NCBI RefSeq assembly: GCF_018294505.1
Contig: NC_057800.1
Span: forward strand, 176,091,642 to 176,155,641
DNA: 64,000 nucleotides
Direction: 5' to 3'
From: Triticum aestivum
Taxonomy: Eukaryota > Streptophyta > Magnoliopsida > Poales > Poaceae
Shown here piece by piece: positions 24,389-35,202 of the stretch. The position numbers were made by a program, and so were the translations under genes. Position 1 is the stretch's first letter. Each line of letters opens with the position of its first letter. The notes beneath the pieces are model-generated. The model was not told the origin of the DNA and searched no databases. It worked only from the letters and a program-made list of their open reading frames with translations.

Positions 24389-25592
24389 ACTCGCTCGATT
24401 TTATCCTGTGCGTTGAAAACTTGTTCATATGCGCTAAGCAATGCTTATTGAATTTAAAATATTATTTTCTGTGCGGCCGTTTATCAAAAAATTGAGAGAT
24501 GGCCAGTCGTCGGCTTCTGCCCCCATGCCACTAGTGCTGGGGTGTTCGGTGATAAACCTGAGCACTCTTTTTCCCATAGTTGGGTCCTTCGAGGGAGGCG
24601 CTCAGCACGGCGAACCAGGCAATTGGACTATAATGCTTGAACACTCTCACTTAGCCATAGAACGTTATAATTTTAAATTTCGACGAATCCCCTAGTTCGG
24701 AAGACCGAGTTCGGGGCGCTATCCATGCCTTGGTTGGGGTTATCCAGCTCCTCGCTCGAAGCGGCATAAGCCTTTAGGGACTCGAAAAACCTCTCGAACA
24801 GCGACCGGTCTCTCGCCTCATCATGACAGTCAGTTTTAGCTTTCTCCACTGAGGTGCTTAACCCAGCTCAACCGGGGCACAATCGCAGTGGTTCTCCTAG
24901 TGCTACCTTAGCCGATATAGCGGAACGTAAGGCACCAAAACATAGGAGCCGGGCAAACCCAACTATTGACCCAAATCATGATTCGGAGCCGATGCATATA
25001 GTGCTATAAGTTCGGGGTGCCGCACTTGTGAAAGTGTACGGACTTCTCACACCATATTTAAAGGGTACTGAAGCCCCTGGCGTACTTGTCGTACCATAAT
25101 GTACGGGTGCAACATGTCATTAATGAACATATATATAATAGAGTAATGTAAAAAATAGACAAAAAGCTAAGCATTGTTTATAGAGAGGTTGTTTATCAAA
25201 GCCGAACGATACAAATAGTGCGGTAAGCAAAAGATATTGGACTATTCAGTATGTCCTGACCAGGGAAAGGCCGCGGAATTTTATTTAAAACAGGTATACC
25301 GCTCGTAACAGAGACCACCTGGGGATTCCATAATGCGGCATGGCTTGTCTGCCTCCATGGATCTTGCATCGTTTGTGCGGCAGTCGAATTGCCGAACAGG
25401 TCGTCCGAAGTATGGAGTCCTGAAAGTAAGAAAAGAAAAAGAATCTGGCAGCCCCTGGTATGTTTTAAGCCGTATTTTGGGCATGCCGTTGTTGTGCCCC
25501 TTCCCCTGTGCCCATGGTATTTCAAGGGCGTAGTTATGTACGCGAGGTACTGGTTTCGCTAGGTCGCGAAAGCTGGGGTTGGGGCCACATTG
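24389..25592. other. Spacer between antisense gene and gag-pol remnant of the Fatima-like element
   Basis: No reading frame with recognisable pol motifs is present on either strand. In an autonomous relative the reverse transcriptase, RNase H and integrase would be expected here, so this is where the pol sequence is missing. The first part probably contains the 3' untranslated region of the antisense gene. Confidence 0.5.
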
Positions 25593-25916
25593 CTACGCTT
25601 GCTCAGAGTGTGCCAGGCGGTCCTGCTGTAGGTTACTCCGGGCGCGCTTGGCAGTGTCTGGCTTTTTAATGGCCGGACTGGGGAATTGCCGAAGAAGGCT
25701 ACTTTGTACCTCCGCTGCGAGAGCCGCCGTATGATCCTCCGTACGGAGGGAGCGTTCGGTGTTTCCGTTGACCGTGATTACTCCTCGAGGACCTGGCATC
25801 TTGAGTTTGAGATATGCGTAGTGCGGCACCACATTGAATTTTGCGAATGCAGTTCGTCCGAGCAGGGCGTGATAGCCACTGCGAAACGGGACTATATCGA
25901 AGATTAACTCTTCGCT
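25593..25916 (-). pseudogene. Protease C-terminal part of Fatima-like element, shifted frame
   Basis: A minus-strand frame, separated from gag by a frame break near 25917, reads YAYLKLKMPGPRGVITV. I recognise this as the usual continuation of the protease region in this Gypsy group. It ends without reaching reverse transcriptase. Confidence 0.55.
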
Positions 25917-28874
25917 TCAGAAGTTATCCGGGGATCCGAAGACCACGTCAAGTGTTACTGAGCCTATACAGTTAGCTTCTACACCTGGTGTGACGCCTTT
26001 AAAGGTCATTCTTGTGGGTTTGATCCTTGAGGGATCTATGCCCATTTTACGCACTGTGTCCTGATAAAGCAGGTTCAGGCTACTGCCGCCGTCCATGAGG
26101 ACTCTTGTGAGGTGAAATCCGTCAATGATTGGGTCGAGAACCAATGCGGCGAAGCCGCCATGACGGATGCTAGTGGGATGGTCCCTTCGATCAAAGGTGA
26201 TCGAGCAGGAGGACCATGGGTTGAACTTTGGGGCGACTGGCTCCATCGCGTATACGTCCCGCAGCGCACGCTTCTGCTCCCGCTTGGGAATATGGGTTGC
26301 GTATATCATGTTCACCGTCCGCACTTGTGGGGGAAAGCCCTTCTGTCCATTGTTGTTCGGCGGCTTGGGCTCCTCGTCGTCGCTGTGCAGCCCCTTGTCT
26401 CTGTTTTCGGCTCTCAATTTTCCTGCCTGCTTGAACACCCAACAATCCCTGTTAGTGTGATTGGCTGGCTTTTCGGGGGTGCCATGTATCTGGCACGAGC
26501 GATCGAGTATTCGGTCCAAACTGGACGGGCCCTGAGTATTCTTTTTGAATGGCTTTTTCCGCTGACCGGATTTATAGCCTCTGAATCCGGCATTGACTGC
26601 CATCTCTTCATTGCTGTCGCTGTTAACGCGGCGTTTTTGTTTGTTCCGACGTGTCCTGCCACTTTGGTCCTTGGTATCCGAATTACCAGGGTTCTTTGAT
26701 AAGTTGTTACTGCGAGCTAGCCAGCTGTCTTCTCCCGCGCAAAAGCGGGTCATGAGTGTTGTGAGGGCTGCCATGGATTTCGGCTTTTCCTGTCCTAGGT
26801 GCCGGGCAAGCCACTCGTCGCGGATGTTATGCTTGAAGGCTGCTAGGGCCTCTGCGTCCGGACAGTCGACTATCTGGTTTTTCTTTGTTAGGAACCGTGT
26901 CCAGAATTGTCTAGCTGATTCTTCTGGCTGCTGAATTATGTGGCTTAAGTCGTCGGCATCCGGCGGTCGCACGTAAGTGCCCTGGAAGTTGTCGAGGAAT
27001 GCGGCTTCCAGGTCCTCCCAAGAACCGATTGAGTCAGCTGGCAAGCTGTTAAGCCAATGTCGTGCTGGTCCTTTAAGTTTGAGTGGGAGGTACTTGATGG
27101 CGTGTAGATCATCGCCGCGTGCCATGTGGATATGAAGGAGATAGTCCTCGATCCATACCGTCGGGTCTGTGGTGCCATCGTATGATTCGATGTTTACGGG
27201 TTTGAAGCCCTCTGGGATTTTATGATCCATTACTTCATTCATGAAGCATAGCGGGTGTGCGGCGCCTCTATACTGGGCTATGTCACGACGCAGCTCAGAA
27301 GAGCCATGTCTGTTGTGTTCGGCCCGGCCGGATTTGTTGTATCCGGAGTGAAGATCATTGTCACGTGCTGTAGGGCGCCTGCGCGATCTGTAGATCGATC
27401 TTGTCTGTCTTGCCTTATCCTCCAGTATATCTCGCAGGTCGGGCGCATTTTCCCGTGCCTTAGTTGTGCGGCGTCGAGGCATGGCTTGGGTGGAGGGCTG
27501 AGAGGCCTCTCTGTCACGGCCATGGGGTGGCCGGTCTGCCATGTCATGCGCTGGTGATGTAGGTGCTTCCTCCTCTAATTGGGGTAGCGGCCTGCGCTTC
27601 GGGTAACTCTTGGAGGGGCGTTCGAGTTCATACTCTTCGGCCACAAGGACTTCAGTCCATCTGTCAGCTAGCAAATCTTGGGCAGCTCTAAGCTGTTGCT
27701 GCTTTTTCTTGAGGCTGCTTGCCGTGGCTAAAAGCCTGCGTTTAAAACGCTCTTGTTCGGCAGGGTCTGATGGTATGACGAATTCATCGTCATCGAGGCT
27801 TGCCTCGTCTTCGGAGGGAGGCGTATAGTTATCATCCTCGACCTCTCGGTCTGCCGCTCTCTTATGAGGGCTGGCTTCTCCATCTTCCTGTGCCGAATCT
27901 TGCTGAGGTGGGTGTTCTTCGGCGCTGTCCGGGGTAGTATTATCTCCCATGCCGGAATCACCGTTTTTGCTTTGGCAGGATTTAGAGCGGCGCCGCTGAC
28001 GCCGACGCTTTGGCTGTTTCTTGGGGGCGTCATCCCCCACTGTTCCATCGCCATCTCCATCTTTTGGAGTATCCACCATGTATATGTCGTATGACGAGGT
28101 GGCTTTCCAGCGCCCTACAGGTGCTGGTTCCTGTTCGCCTCCTATATCGTCGTCCATGCCGTCGATGTCTTCGGAGCCGAAGTCAAGTATGTCGGTTAAA
28201 TCGTCGACAGTGGCTACAAAGTGGGTGGTGGGTGGGTTTTGAATTTCCGAACCGTCTGTATCCCACCCTTGCTGACCGTAGTCCGGCCAGGGCTCTCCTG
28301 CTAAAGAGAGAGACTTAAGAGAATTCAGGATGTCGCCGAAGGGCGAGTGCTGAAAGATGTCTGCTGCGGTGAACTCCATTACCGGCGCCCAATCGGATTC
28401 GATTGGCAAGGGCGCGGGGGGCTCGGAGTTCGAAGAGGAATCCGGCTCCTCGGAGTCACGGGCCATGCAGAGTGCGGGGCTGGAGTTCGGCTCGATCGCC
28501 TCTGAGACCGCAGCCCCTGAGGCAGCGTCCAACCGCTGATCCTCGATCGGCGCGGTAGGTTCCGAATCAATGGTCGAAACCGATGTGTGTGCGGCCTCCA
28601 AGGCGCTGTTCGGCGGCAGAGCTATATCATGCCCATCGAGACAGTGCGGCATGCTTGGCTGTGGCTCGAATCCGTCGAAGATCAAGTCTCCGCGGATGTC
28701 AGCCGTGTAGTTTAGGCTTCCAAACCTGACCTGATGGCCAGGGGCGTAGCTTCAGATCTGCTCAAGGTGGCCAAGCGAATTGGCCCGCAGTGCGAAGCCA
28801 CCGAAGACGAAGGTCTGTCCAGGGAGAAAAGTCTCACCCTGGACCGCATCGTTGTTGAAGATCGAAGAAGCCAT
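25917..28874 (-). pseudogene. Gypsy Gag and protease start (Fatima-like), one nonsense codon
   Basis: The minus-strand frame starts at an ATG at 28874, carries one TGA at 28752-28754, and then stays open for 922 codons from 28685. The N-terminal half is acidic and low-complexity. The Gag domain lies around residues 500-690 of the open part (LKLKGPARHWLNSLP, ARQFWTRF). The last 60 residues begin the aspartic protease (LMDGGSSLN, D865). The TGA lies in a CGA-like context expected from methyl-cytosine decay. Gag would form the virus-like particle. The next frame continues the protease. Confidence 0.85.
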
Positions 28875-28921
28875 CGGGCCTAAAGGCGACGACGCAGAGG
28901 AACTCTCAATGAAAGCACCAA

Positions 28922-29405
28922 TGTCGGTGTCAAAACCGGCGGATCTTGGGTAGGGGGTCCCGAACTGTGCGTCTAGGCCGGATGGTAACAGGAGACAGGG
29001 GACACTTTGTTTTACCCAGGTTCGGGCCCTCTCGATGGAGGCAAAACCCTACTCCTGCTAGATTAATACTGATGATATGGGTAGTACAAGAGTAGATCTA
29101 CCACGAGATCAAGGAGGCTAAACCCTAGAAGCTAGCCTATGGTATGATTGTTGTGTATGGAGTTGATCCTCTACGGACTACAACCCTCCGGTTTATATAG
29201 ACACCGGATAGGGTTAGGGTTACACAAAGTCGGTTAAAATGATAGGAGATCTTGAATATCCGCATCGCCAAGCTTGCCTTCCACGCCAAGGAAAGTCCCA
29301 TCCGGACACGGGACGAAGTCTTCAATCTTATATCTTCATAGTCCAGGAGTCCGGCTGAAGGTATAGTCCGGCTATCCGAACACCCCCTAATCCAGGACTC
29401 CCTCA
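28922..29405 (-). repeat. 5' LTR of Fatima-like element
   Basis: This 484-bp LTR has the same ends and length as the partner at 20285. It would drive transcription on the minus strand into gag. The sequence inside it reads TTGGTGCTTTCATTGAGAG on the minus strand and is the likely primer binding site. Confidence 0.92.
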
Positions 29406-29410
29406 AATGT

Positions 29411-29569
29411 CTTCACACGTTTTTACGGGTCATCTCTGGTAGGTAAACCGAATCAGTGAGGGACTACTACCTGTGTTATCCTGCAATTCTCACAAACACA
29501 TTAGTCCCTCAACCAGGTTTGTCATCAATACTCCAAAACCAACTAAGGGTGGCACTAGATGCACTTACA
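29411..29569 (-). repeat. 5' LTR of outer Copia element, outer segment
   Basis: It continues the LTR after the second AATGT copy (29406-29410) and ends GATGCACTTACA at 29569, giving a minus-strand start of TGTAAGTGCATC. The next bases GCCGG (29570-29574) would be the target site duplication. The partner lies outside the window. Confidence 0.8.
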
Positions 29570-29574
29570 GCCGG

Positions 29575-30317
29575 CAACCCCCGAATCCACGAATCCCGGT
29601 CCCCATTCCCGCACCCCCTTATTGCAAAGATGACATCGTGGAAACGCTTCGTGAAGGCCCGTACGATGGTTGCGTCCCTCCCGAGCGCCACCGCTGCACC
29701 GAGAGCGCAGCCGCCTACGCCGAGAGTGCCGCCGCATCCGCATTGAGCGCGGCCGCTTTCACCGAAGGGGCATCTGCGGCAGCGGACAGGGCAGCGGCAG
29801 CAGCCGAGACGGTTGCAGCAGCTGCTGCTGCTGCGATGGCGGCTGCAAACACTGAGAGTGCTCGAGCTACTATCCGTGCCACCGATGTCGCCCTGGCCCA
29901 GGTCGAGGCCATCCACGCAAAGATAGAGGATGCACACGCCAAGATATTCCAGGCCACCTCGGACTCCAGCATGCAACCCATGTCCGAAAAGGCGGCGGTG
30001 ACCATGGAGCACCTGCTTCCTCATGAGGTCGCCGAGCGGGAGCTGGAGATGCAGGAGGCGGCGGAGATCGAGGAGCGGCGGGAGGAGGAGTTGCGCGTGG
30101 CCGAGGTCGAGAAGAGTCTGTCCATCAAGGAATCGGCGGTGGAGTATCAACACAAGCTCTGGCGCAGCCATTACTAGAGTACTACAACCTTGAGAGCGGC
30201 ACCGAGGACGAGGACGAGGACGCGGTCGACTTCAGCTGGGGGGACGCGGAGTCCACCAACGGCGGCATGTCGCCAGGACGAGTCATCGACGTCTCATCTC
30301 ACACCGGCGATGCATAG
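29575..30317 (+). pseudogene. Alanine-rich coiled-coil host gene remnant
   Basis: I do not recognise the family. An ATG at 29630 starts a short basic frame (MTSWKRFVKAR). A second frame then carries a striking alanine-rich helix (blocks such as AAAAAETVAAAAAAA) followed by a charged coiled coil (AERELEMQEAAEIEERREEE). A one-base shift near 30155 leads to an acidic tail (SGTEDEDEDAVDFSWGD) ending at TAG 30315-30317. High GC content and lack of repeat signatures suggest host origin. At least two frameshifts imply a pseudogene, unless unseen introns bridge them. Confidence 0.45.
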
Positions 30318-30820
30318 GCCGACGCGGTGGCGGATTTGTTAAAATTATGCGTACTTAGGCTTTGTTTTTAATGCTGGTCTTTTGTTAGAGCAATGTTTAG
30401 GTCAACTGGTTCTGTTTAATTACTAAAATTGCTCGATTCAGTAAGTGTGGTCTGTCTGCTGTACGCTCTTTTGTGTGCCCAAATTAGCAAGCGATGTTAA
30501 ATTATGCAATGACGTACCCGGGGACATTTCCACCAAAATTTGAATTATCAAACTCATCCCATGCGCTTAAAGCAGAAGAATCGTTTGCGATGCACACAAT
30601 CATTCAAAGTGAATGGTCCGGCGGCACCGCGCGCAAAGTTTCCCTCCACATTTTCAAAATTTTGGCCTACCGCCAAAATATCTACCCCCACCGCTCCCCC
30701 TTCCCCACCCCTTTTCTCCTCGACCACAAGTCACATTTTCCCTGTTTCCTCCTTCCTTCCTTCCTATGCTATAGCCGCTTCCTCACTCTCGCCGTCTCGC
30801 ATCCTACCGCCGGGGTCGCC
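30318..30820. other. Unassigned AT-rich spacer and pyrimidine-rich leader
   Basis: The first part looks like the 3' flank of the preceding gene remnant. The last 150 bp are rich in CCTT and CTC and resemble a plant 5' untranslated leader before the ATG at 30821. No repeat family or RNA gene was recognised. Confidence 0.35.
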
Positions 30821-30914
30821 ATGGTCTTCTTCAAAGACCTCTCCAGCGGTTCCTCCTCCCGCGACGACTCCTTCACCACCCGGGTGGGGGGGGGAATGGC
30901 TGGAGATGCTCTGA
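30821..30914 (+). pseudogene. Possible first coding exon of a lost gene
   Basis: An ATG in good context (GTCGCCATGG) follows a pyrimidine-rich leader and starts a serine-rich peptide (MVFFKDLSSGSSSRDDS). The coding sequence is not supported beyond about 30914, where repeat-like sequence begins. It may be the truncated 5' end of a host gene. I cannot name it. Confidence 0.3.
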
Positions 30915-31090
30915 GCTGGCACATCATCTTCAGATTGACGAAGTCGGCACATACGCCTTAGTAGTCAACGGGAACATCTTCTTCCACTAAATGCAAGACC
31001 TGAAATAAATCTAGGAAAATTCGAGCACAGGTGCCAACTCTATAACTTGAACTTTGATGCGTCGGAGATACCACTCTCCTCCTAACCCTT
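30915..31090. repeat. Short dispersed-repeat remnant 5' of the LINE
   Basis: The block with CGAAGTCGGCACATACGCC and the stretch ending CCTTCAATCATAGG resembles a dispersed grass sequence. I remember that sequence continuing GGTTGGTTC, which is what follows the LINE at 34298. The LINE therefore probably split it. Confidence 0.35.
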
Positions 31091-34000
31091 CAATCATAGG
31101 ATGATGGGGAAGTTCAAGAGATTTGTCTACGATAACACACTTAAGGAACTGTTCTTGCATGGTAGGAAGTTTACGTGGAGCAATGAGAGGGAAGTGCCTA
31201 CCCTTACTAAGATAGACCGGGCATTTGTGTCAGTGCATTGGGAGCTAGATCACCCGGACAGCTTGTTACAAGCTCTCTCCACTGACTCATCTGATCACTG
31301 CCCGATGTACCTTGCGTTGGAGGAGCGCATGGACAAGAAGAGAAGATTTCGTTTTGAGTTGTTTTGGACAAAGCTCGAGGGGTATTTGGAGGTGGTTCAA
31401 GAGGCTTGGATATGTGATCCCTTGATCGTGGAGCCGTTTCACCGTCTAGATGTGCTTTTGAGGAACACGGCTAGATCTCTCACTTCTTGGGGCCAAAGGA
31501 AGATTGGGAATATCAAGCTGCAGATTGGGGTGGCGAGATTGGTCATCCTCAGACTTGATGCTGCTCAGGACTCGCGGCTACTTACCCCTGAGGAGAGATG
31601 GTTGCACAACATGCTCAAGCAGCTGGTGTTGGGGCTTGCTTCGCTTGAAAGGACGATCGCGCGATAAAGGTCCAGGTTACGCTGGGTCGAGGAGGGGGAT
31701 GCTAACACTAAGCTGTTCCACCTGGTTGCTAATGGAAGGAAGACTAAGAATTTCATTTCGGCCATTGTGGTTAACGGTCAGGTCATCACGGAGTAAAGAG
31801 GAAAGGAGGAAGCGTTTCTCCAGGCTTATAGAGAGCTGTTGGGAGTGACATCTGCTAGAGAGCACACCCTGGACATGGAGTCTCTCAACATACAACTAGT
31901 TGATCTTGCGGAGTTAGATCTCCCCTTCACGGAAGAGGAAGTGTGGGCCACTATCAAGGACATGCCATCAGACCGTGCACTGGGTCCTGATTGTTTCATG
32001 GGAGTGTTCTTTCAAACAGCATGGAGCATAATCAAGGTTGATGTGATGGCTGCACTTCACAAGTTGGTGCTCAATAATGGTCAGGGTTTTGGAAGACTTA
32101 ATCAAGCCTTAATCACTCTCATACCCAAAAGTCCGGAAGCTTGCACTGTCAATGTCTTCAGGCCGATTAGCCTAGTTCATAGCATCCCAAAATTAGCTTC
32201 CAAGTTGATGGCCAACCGGGTGTGTTTGCGGATGGGAGAGCTTGTGAACATCAATCAGTCGGCCTTCATTCGCGGTAGGAATCTTCATGATAACTTCCTA
32301 CTGGTGAGGCAAATGGCCAGAAGATTGCATCAAAGGAAAGCAAAGGGAGTCCTACTCAAGTTGGATATTGCTCGAGCTTTTGATTCGCTGTCGTGGTCCT
32401 TCCTATTCGAGGTGCTTCGCGCGAAAGGTTTTTCGGAGAGGTGGCTAGCTTGGCTGGCGACTATGCTCACTTCGGCCAGCTCGAGGATTGTGGTGAATGG
32501 GTGTATGACAGACAAGTTCATGCATGCTTGTGGGCTTAGACAAGGGGACTCGATCTCACCGCTTCTTTTTGTCATCGCAATGGAGACTCTAACAACTATC
32601 ATTACAAAGGCGCATGAGCTTAGGATTCTGGATAAGTTGAATGGATGCAAACCTTTGCAACATCTTTCTCTCTACGCGGATGATGTGGTTCTCTTTACCA
32701 GACCATCTAGGGCTGACATTGCTTTTGTCAAGGAGGCCCTGAGGATCTTTTGGATGGCTTCGGGATTGAAGGTTAACTTCGCCAAGTCCTCGGCGATTTT
32801 GATCCGTGGAGAGCAGCAGGACGAAGAGCTAGTCAGGAATGCTCTGCCTTGAAAGATCGATCACTTCCCATGTAAATATCTGGGTCTCCAACTGAGTATC
32901 AAACAACTAACACGATCGGAGTGGCAGTCCATGGTGGATGGAGCACTCAAGATCCTCCCGGGATGGCAAAAAGGACTGGTTACTCGCCCCGGGAGATTAA
33001 TATTGGTGAATCAAGTCATGAGAGCCAGGCCTACTCACCATTTAATCATGGCGAAAGCGCCTAAGTGGGCGATAGAGAAAGTGGACCAAGGATGTAGAGC
33101 TTTCTTTTGGGCTGGTATGGACGCGGTCAGCGGTGGGAAGTGTGCAGTCTCCTGGCAACGAGTCTGTCGCCCAAAACAGCTAGGCGGCCTCGGCATTATG
33201 GATCTTAGCAAGCATGGTCTTGCCCTACGGATGAGATGGGAATGGTTACGCAGAGTGGATGGGAACCGGCCGTGGCAAGGTCTAAATCTGGTCCTGGACA
33301 AGCAAGTCCAGTGCGCATTCAATAGTTTAGTGACTTGGGAGATTGGAGACGGCAAGAGGATTCTTTTCTAGAAGGACAGATGGGTGCATGGCTATATGAT
33401 CTCAGAGATTGCTCCTATGTTGGTTTCCAAAGTGAAAACGAGGACGATCAACTCTAGGTTGGCCAGCGAGGGTTTAAACCAGCATGATTGGATCAAGGAC
33501 ATACCGGAGTCGCTATCCACGGAGGAGCTCACGCAATTCATACACCTTTGGGAGATTCTTATGCAGTTTGTCATCACTCCAGGGAGTGGGGACAAGGCGG
33601 TGTGGTCTTGGCACAAGTCAGGGATATACTCTGCTGCCTCGGCATATAGGATGTTTTGTGCGGGAGGTATTAGATTTGCGCCAGCGGCTGCTATTTGGAA
33701 GAACGGTGCACCTCTTGCTTGCAAGATCTTCATGTGGCTGGCGATTCAATACCGGATCTGGACATCGGATAGAAGGCTTAGGCATGGCCTACAAGAGTCT
33801 ACATCCCCTTGTTACTTATGTGATCAGGAGGAGGACATGGTGGACCACCTCACGATCCAGTGTGTCTTCGCACGACAAGTGTGGTTCAAATGCTTCTCCA
33901 AGGTGGGCATCAATCCTAATCTGATCCCCATGCATCATGATAGGCTCACCAATGGTGGATGCGTTCGCGCAAGCAGATCAGCAGAGTGGACAAGAAGGGA

Positions 34001-34297
34001 TTCGATGCGTTTGCCATGCTGATTTGCTGGACGTTGTGGAAGCAAATGAACGCTAGGGTTTTCAAGTCGGGTCCCATTCTAGATGAGCTCGCTACAACCA
34101 ATCTTATTTTTCAGGAGCTGCAACTATGGAGGCTTGCGGGAGTAGTAGGAGTTCAACGGTTTTGTGAGTAGTTCGCTTAGTGTTTTGGGGTGGTTGGGTG
34201 GGATCGCCGGATTGTGACGATCTACTACTATATCTTGTACATATTTTTCTCTTTTCTATAAAGCTAAGGTACACCTTTGCCGTGCTCTCGAAAAAAG
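31090..34297 (+). mobile_element. 5'-truncated L1-type LINE
   Basis: A non-LTR element starts within the endonuclease domain and ends with TCGAAAAAA at 34297, a short A-tail typical of plant LINEs. Flanks share only GG, so no clear target duplication is seen. Its single ORF2 frame is described separately. The 5' edge is uncertain by about 10 bp because the last bases of the flank could also belong to the element. Confidence 0.8.
31101..34171 (+). pseudogene. LINE ORF2: endonuclease C-terminus, reverse transcriptase, zinc-binding domain
   Basis: The segments 31101-31667, 31839-32852, 32931-33371 and 33384-34022 share one reading frame. It is broken by single stops at 31665 (TAA), 31794 (TAA), 32850 (TGA) and 33369 (TAG), and by a frameshift near 33957. 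Order is endonuclease end (SSDHCPMYL), RT fingers (NVFRPISLVHSIPK), palm (LLKLDIARAFDSL, LRQGDSISPLLF, LYADDVVLF), then an RT-associated zinc domain (ACKIFMWLAI, CYLCDQEED). The RT would prime on nicked genomic DNA in the nucleus. The element is dead. Confidence 0.88.
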
Positions 34298-34704
34298 GTT
34301 GGTTCACTCGAATAGGGACCCTTGATATGTAAACCCAACATTTCGAACTTCAAATAGTGTAATCTTGGGGTAGCCTTTGCACAACATTTTGAATTTCCAG
34401 CAGTTAAAACCCAACACAAATTCACATCGAACAATTGTTAATCCGTTGGAGTAGAGCAGTGCTGTTTGAGTGCACCGTTGCTTCACATGCACGCGAACGC
34501 TACGGGCACTCCGCCGCGCCGTTCAAAGGCTGCCGGCTCTGCGCTGCAGTATTGCCTCATCTCATCTCTTCCCCGTTCAAAGGCTGCCTCATCTCTGCGC
34601 GCATTTCCCCTTCCGTCCCATAGCAAAAAGTTTTACGCGAAAGACAGTTGGTCGAACGCCTCGTCCTCCGCTTTGTCCATCCTCACCGTCGCGGTCTCCG
34701 CCAC
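34298..34704. other. Gene-free spacer upstream of the MITE
   Basis: The part from about 34480 is GC-rich with two imperfect repeats of CCGTTCAAAGGCTGCC (near 34520 and 34567). No coding sequence or repeat family was recognised. Confidence 0.35.
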
Positions 34705-35038
34705 GGAACCGGATCCTCTAACATCAAGGAGGGAAGTCACCTAAGCTACAGTGCAAACTAGTGCAATGCAAAGAAGGAAAGTTAGAGTACTTTAGCGAAT
34801 ACTGTATGATCTACTGTAGCAGTACTGTGCGTGATTACTGTTTGACAAAAATAAATATAAAATTAATTTTATGCACTGTAATTTTGTTTGTATGTAATTT
34901 TTGTAAATTTATACAACAGATTTTGATTTGCAAATTAATTCAAGTCATTTTAGTCTTAATCATATGAATGTGAAGGAGAAAAGTTAGGGTATTGTAGCTT
35001 AGGTGACTTTCCTCCTTGATGTTAGAGGATCCGGTTCC
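34705..35038. mobile_element. MITE with long terminal inverted repeats
   Basis: This 334-bp AT-rich element has nearly perfect inverted ends of about 45 bp starting GGAACCGGATCCTCTAACAT at the left and its complement at the right. Direct repeats CCAC flank it (34701-34704 and 35039-35042). The centre has no coding capacity. The long inverted repeats fit a Mutator- or hAT-type miniature element, but a 4-bp duplication is not typical of either. Its right end lies 164 bp upstream of DUF1618 gene A. Confidence 0.8.
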
Positions 35039-35202
35039 CCACGCGACAGCATTCAAACTCGTAGTAGGAACAACCCGATCTCATCCACCCTCCCCCTACC
35101 CCAACTCCTAAAACCCTAGCCTGCCACCACCCCGTCCCCTACCCGTACCCACTACCGCTTCCCTCAGTCGCTCCCCGCCACCGCTCCAAGCCGAGAGCCG
35201 AG

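Larger units (their letters stand above)
20285..29405 (-). mobile_element. Fatima-like Gypsy element without RT/integrase, carrying an antisense gene
   Basis: It is bounded by two 484-bp LTRs and a perfect TSD AATGT (20280-20284 and 29406-29410). Gag and the start of protease lie on the minus strand at the right. No reverse transcriptase, RNase H or integrase is found in the remaining sequence, so it is non-autonomous. A spliced gene on the plus strand (21326-24388) occupies the 3' half. About eight LTR mismatches by eye (1.7%) suggest insertion well under a million years ago at the commonly used grass LTR rate of 1.3e-8 per site per year. Confidence 0.9.
13408..29569 (-). mobile_element. Outer Copia retrotransposon (5' part), host of three nested insertions
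   Basis: The element runs on the minus strand from its 5' LTR outer end at 29569 down to 13408, where the WHAM-like element interrupts it; the rest lies beyond the left edge. Order on the minus strand is LTR, initiator-methionine primer site, gag, linker, protease, integrase, start of RT. It is interrupted by 20285-29405 (Fatima-like) and 17196-18285 (solo LTR). The LTR ends TGTAAGTGCATC and CACTTTCA recall a large Triticeae Copia family (Maximus/Barbara type, from memory). Confidence 0.85.
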
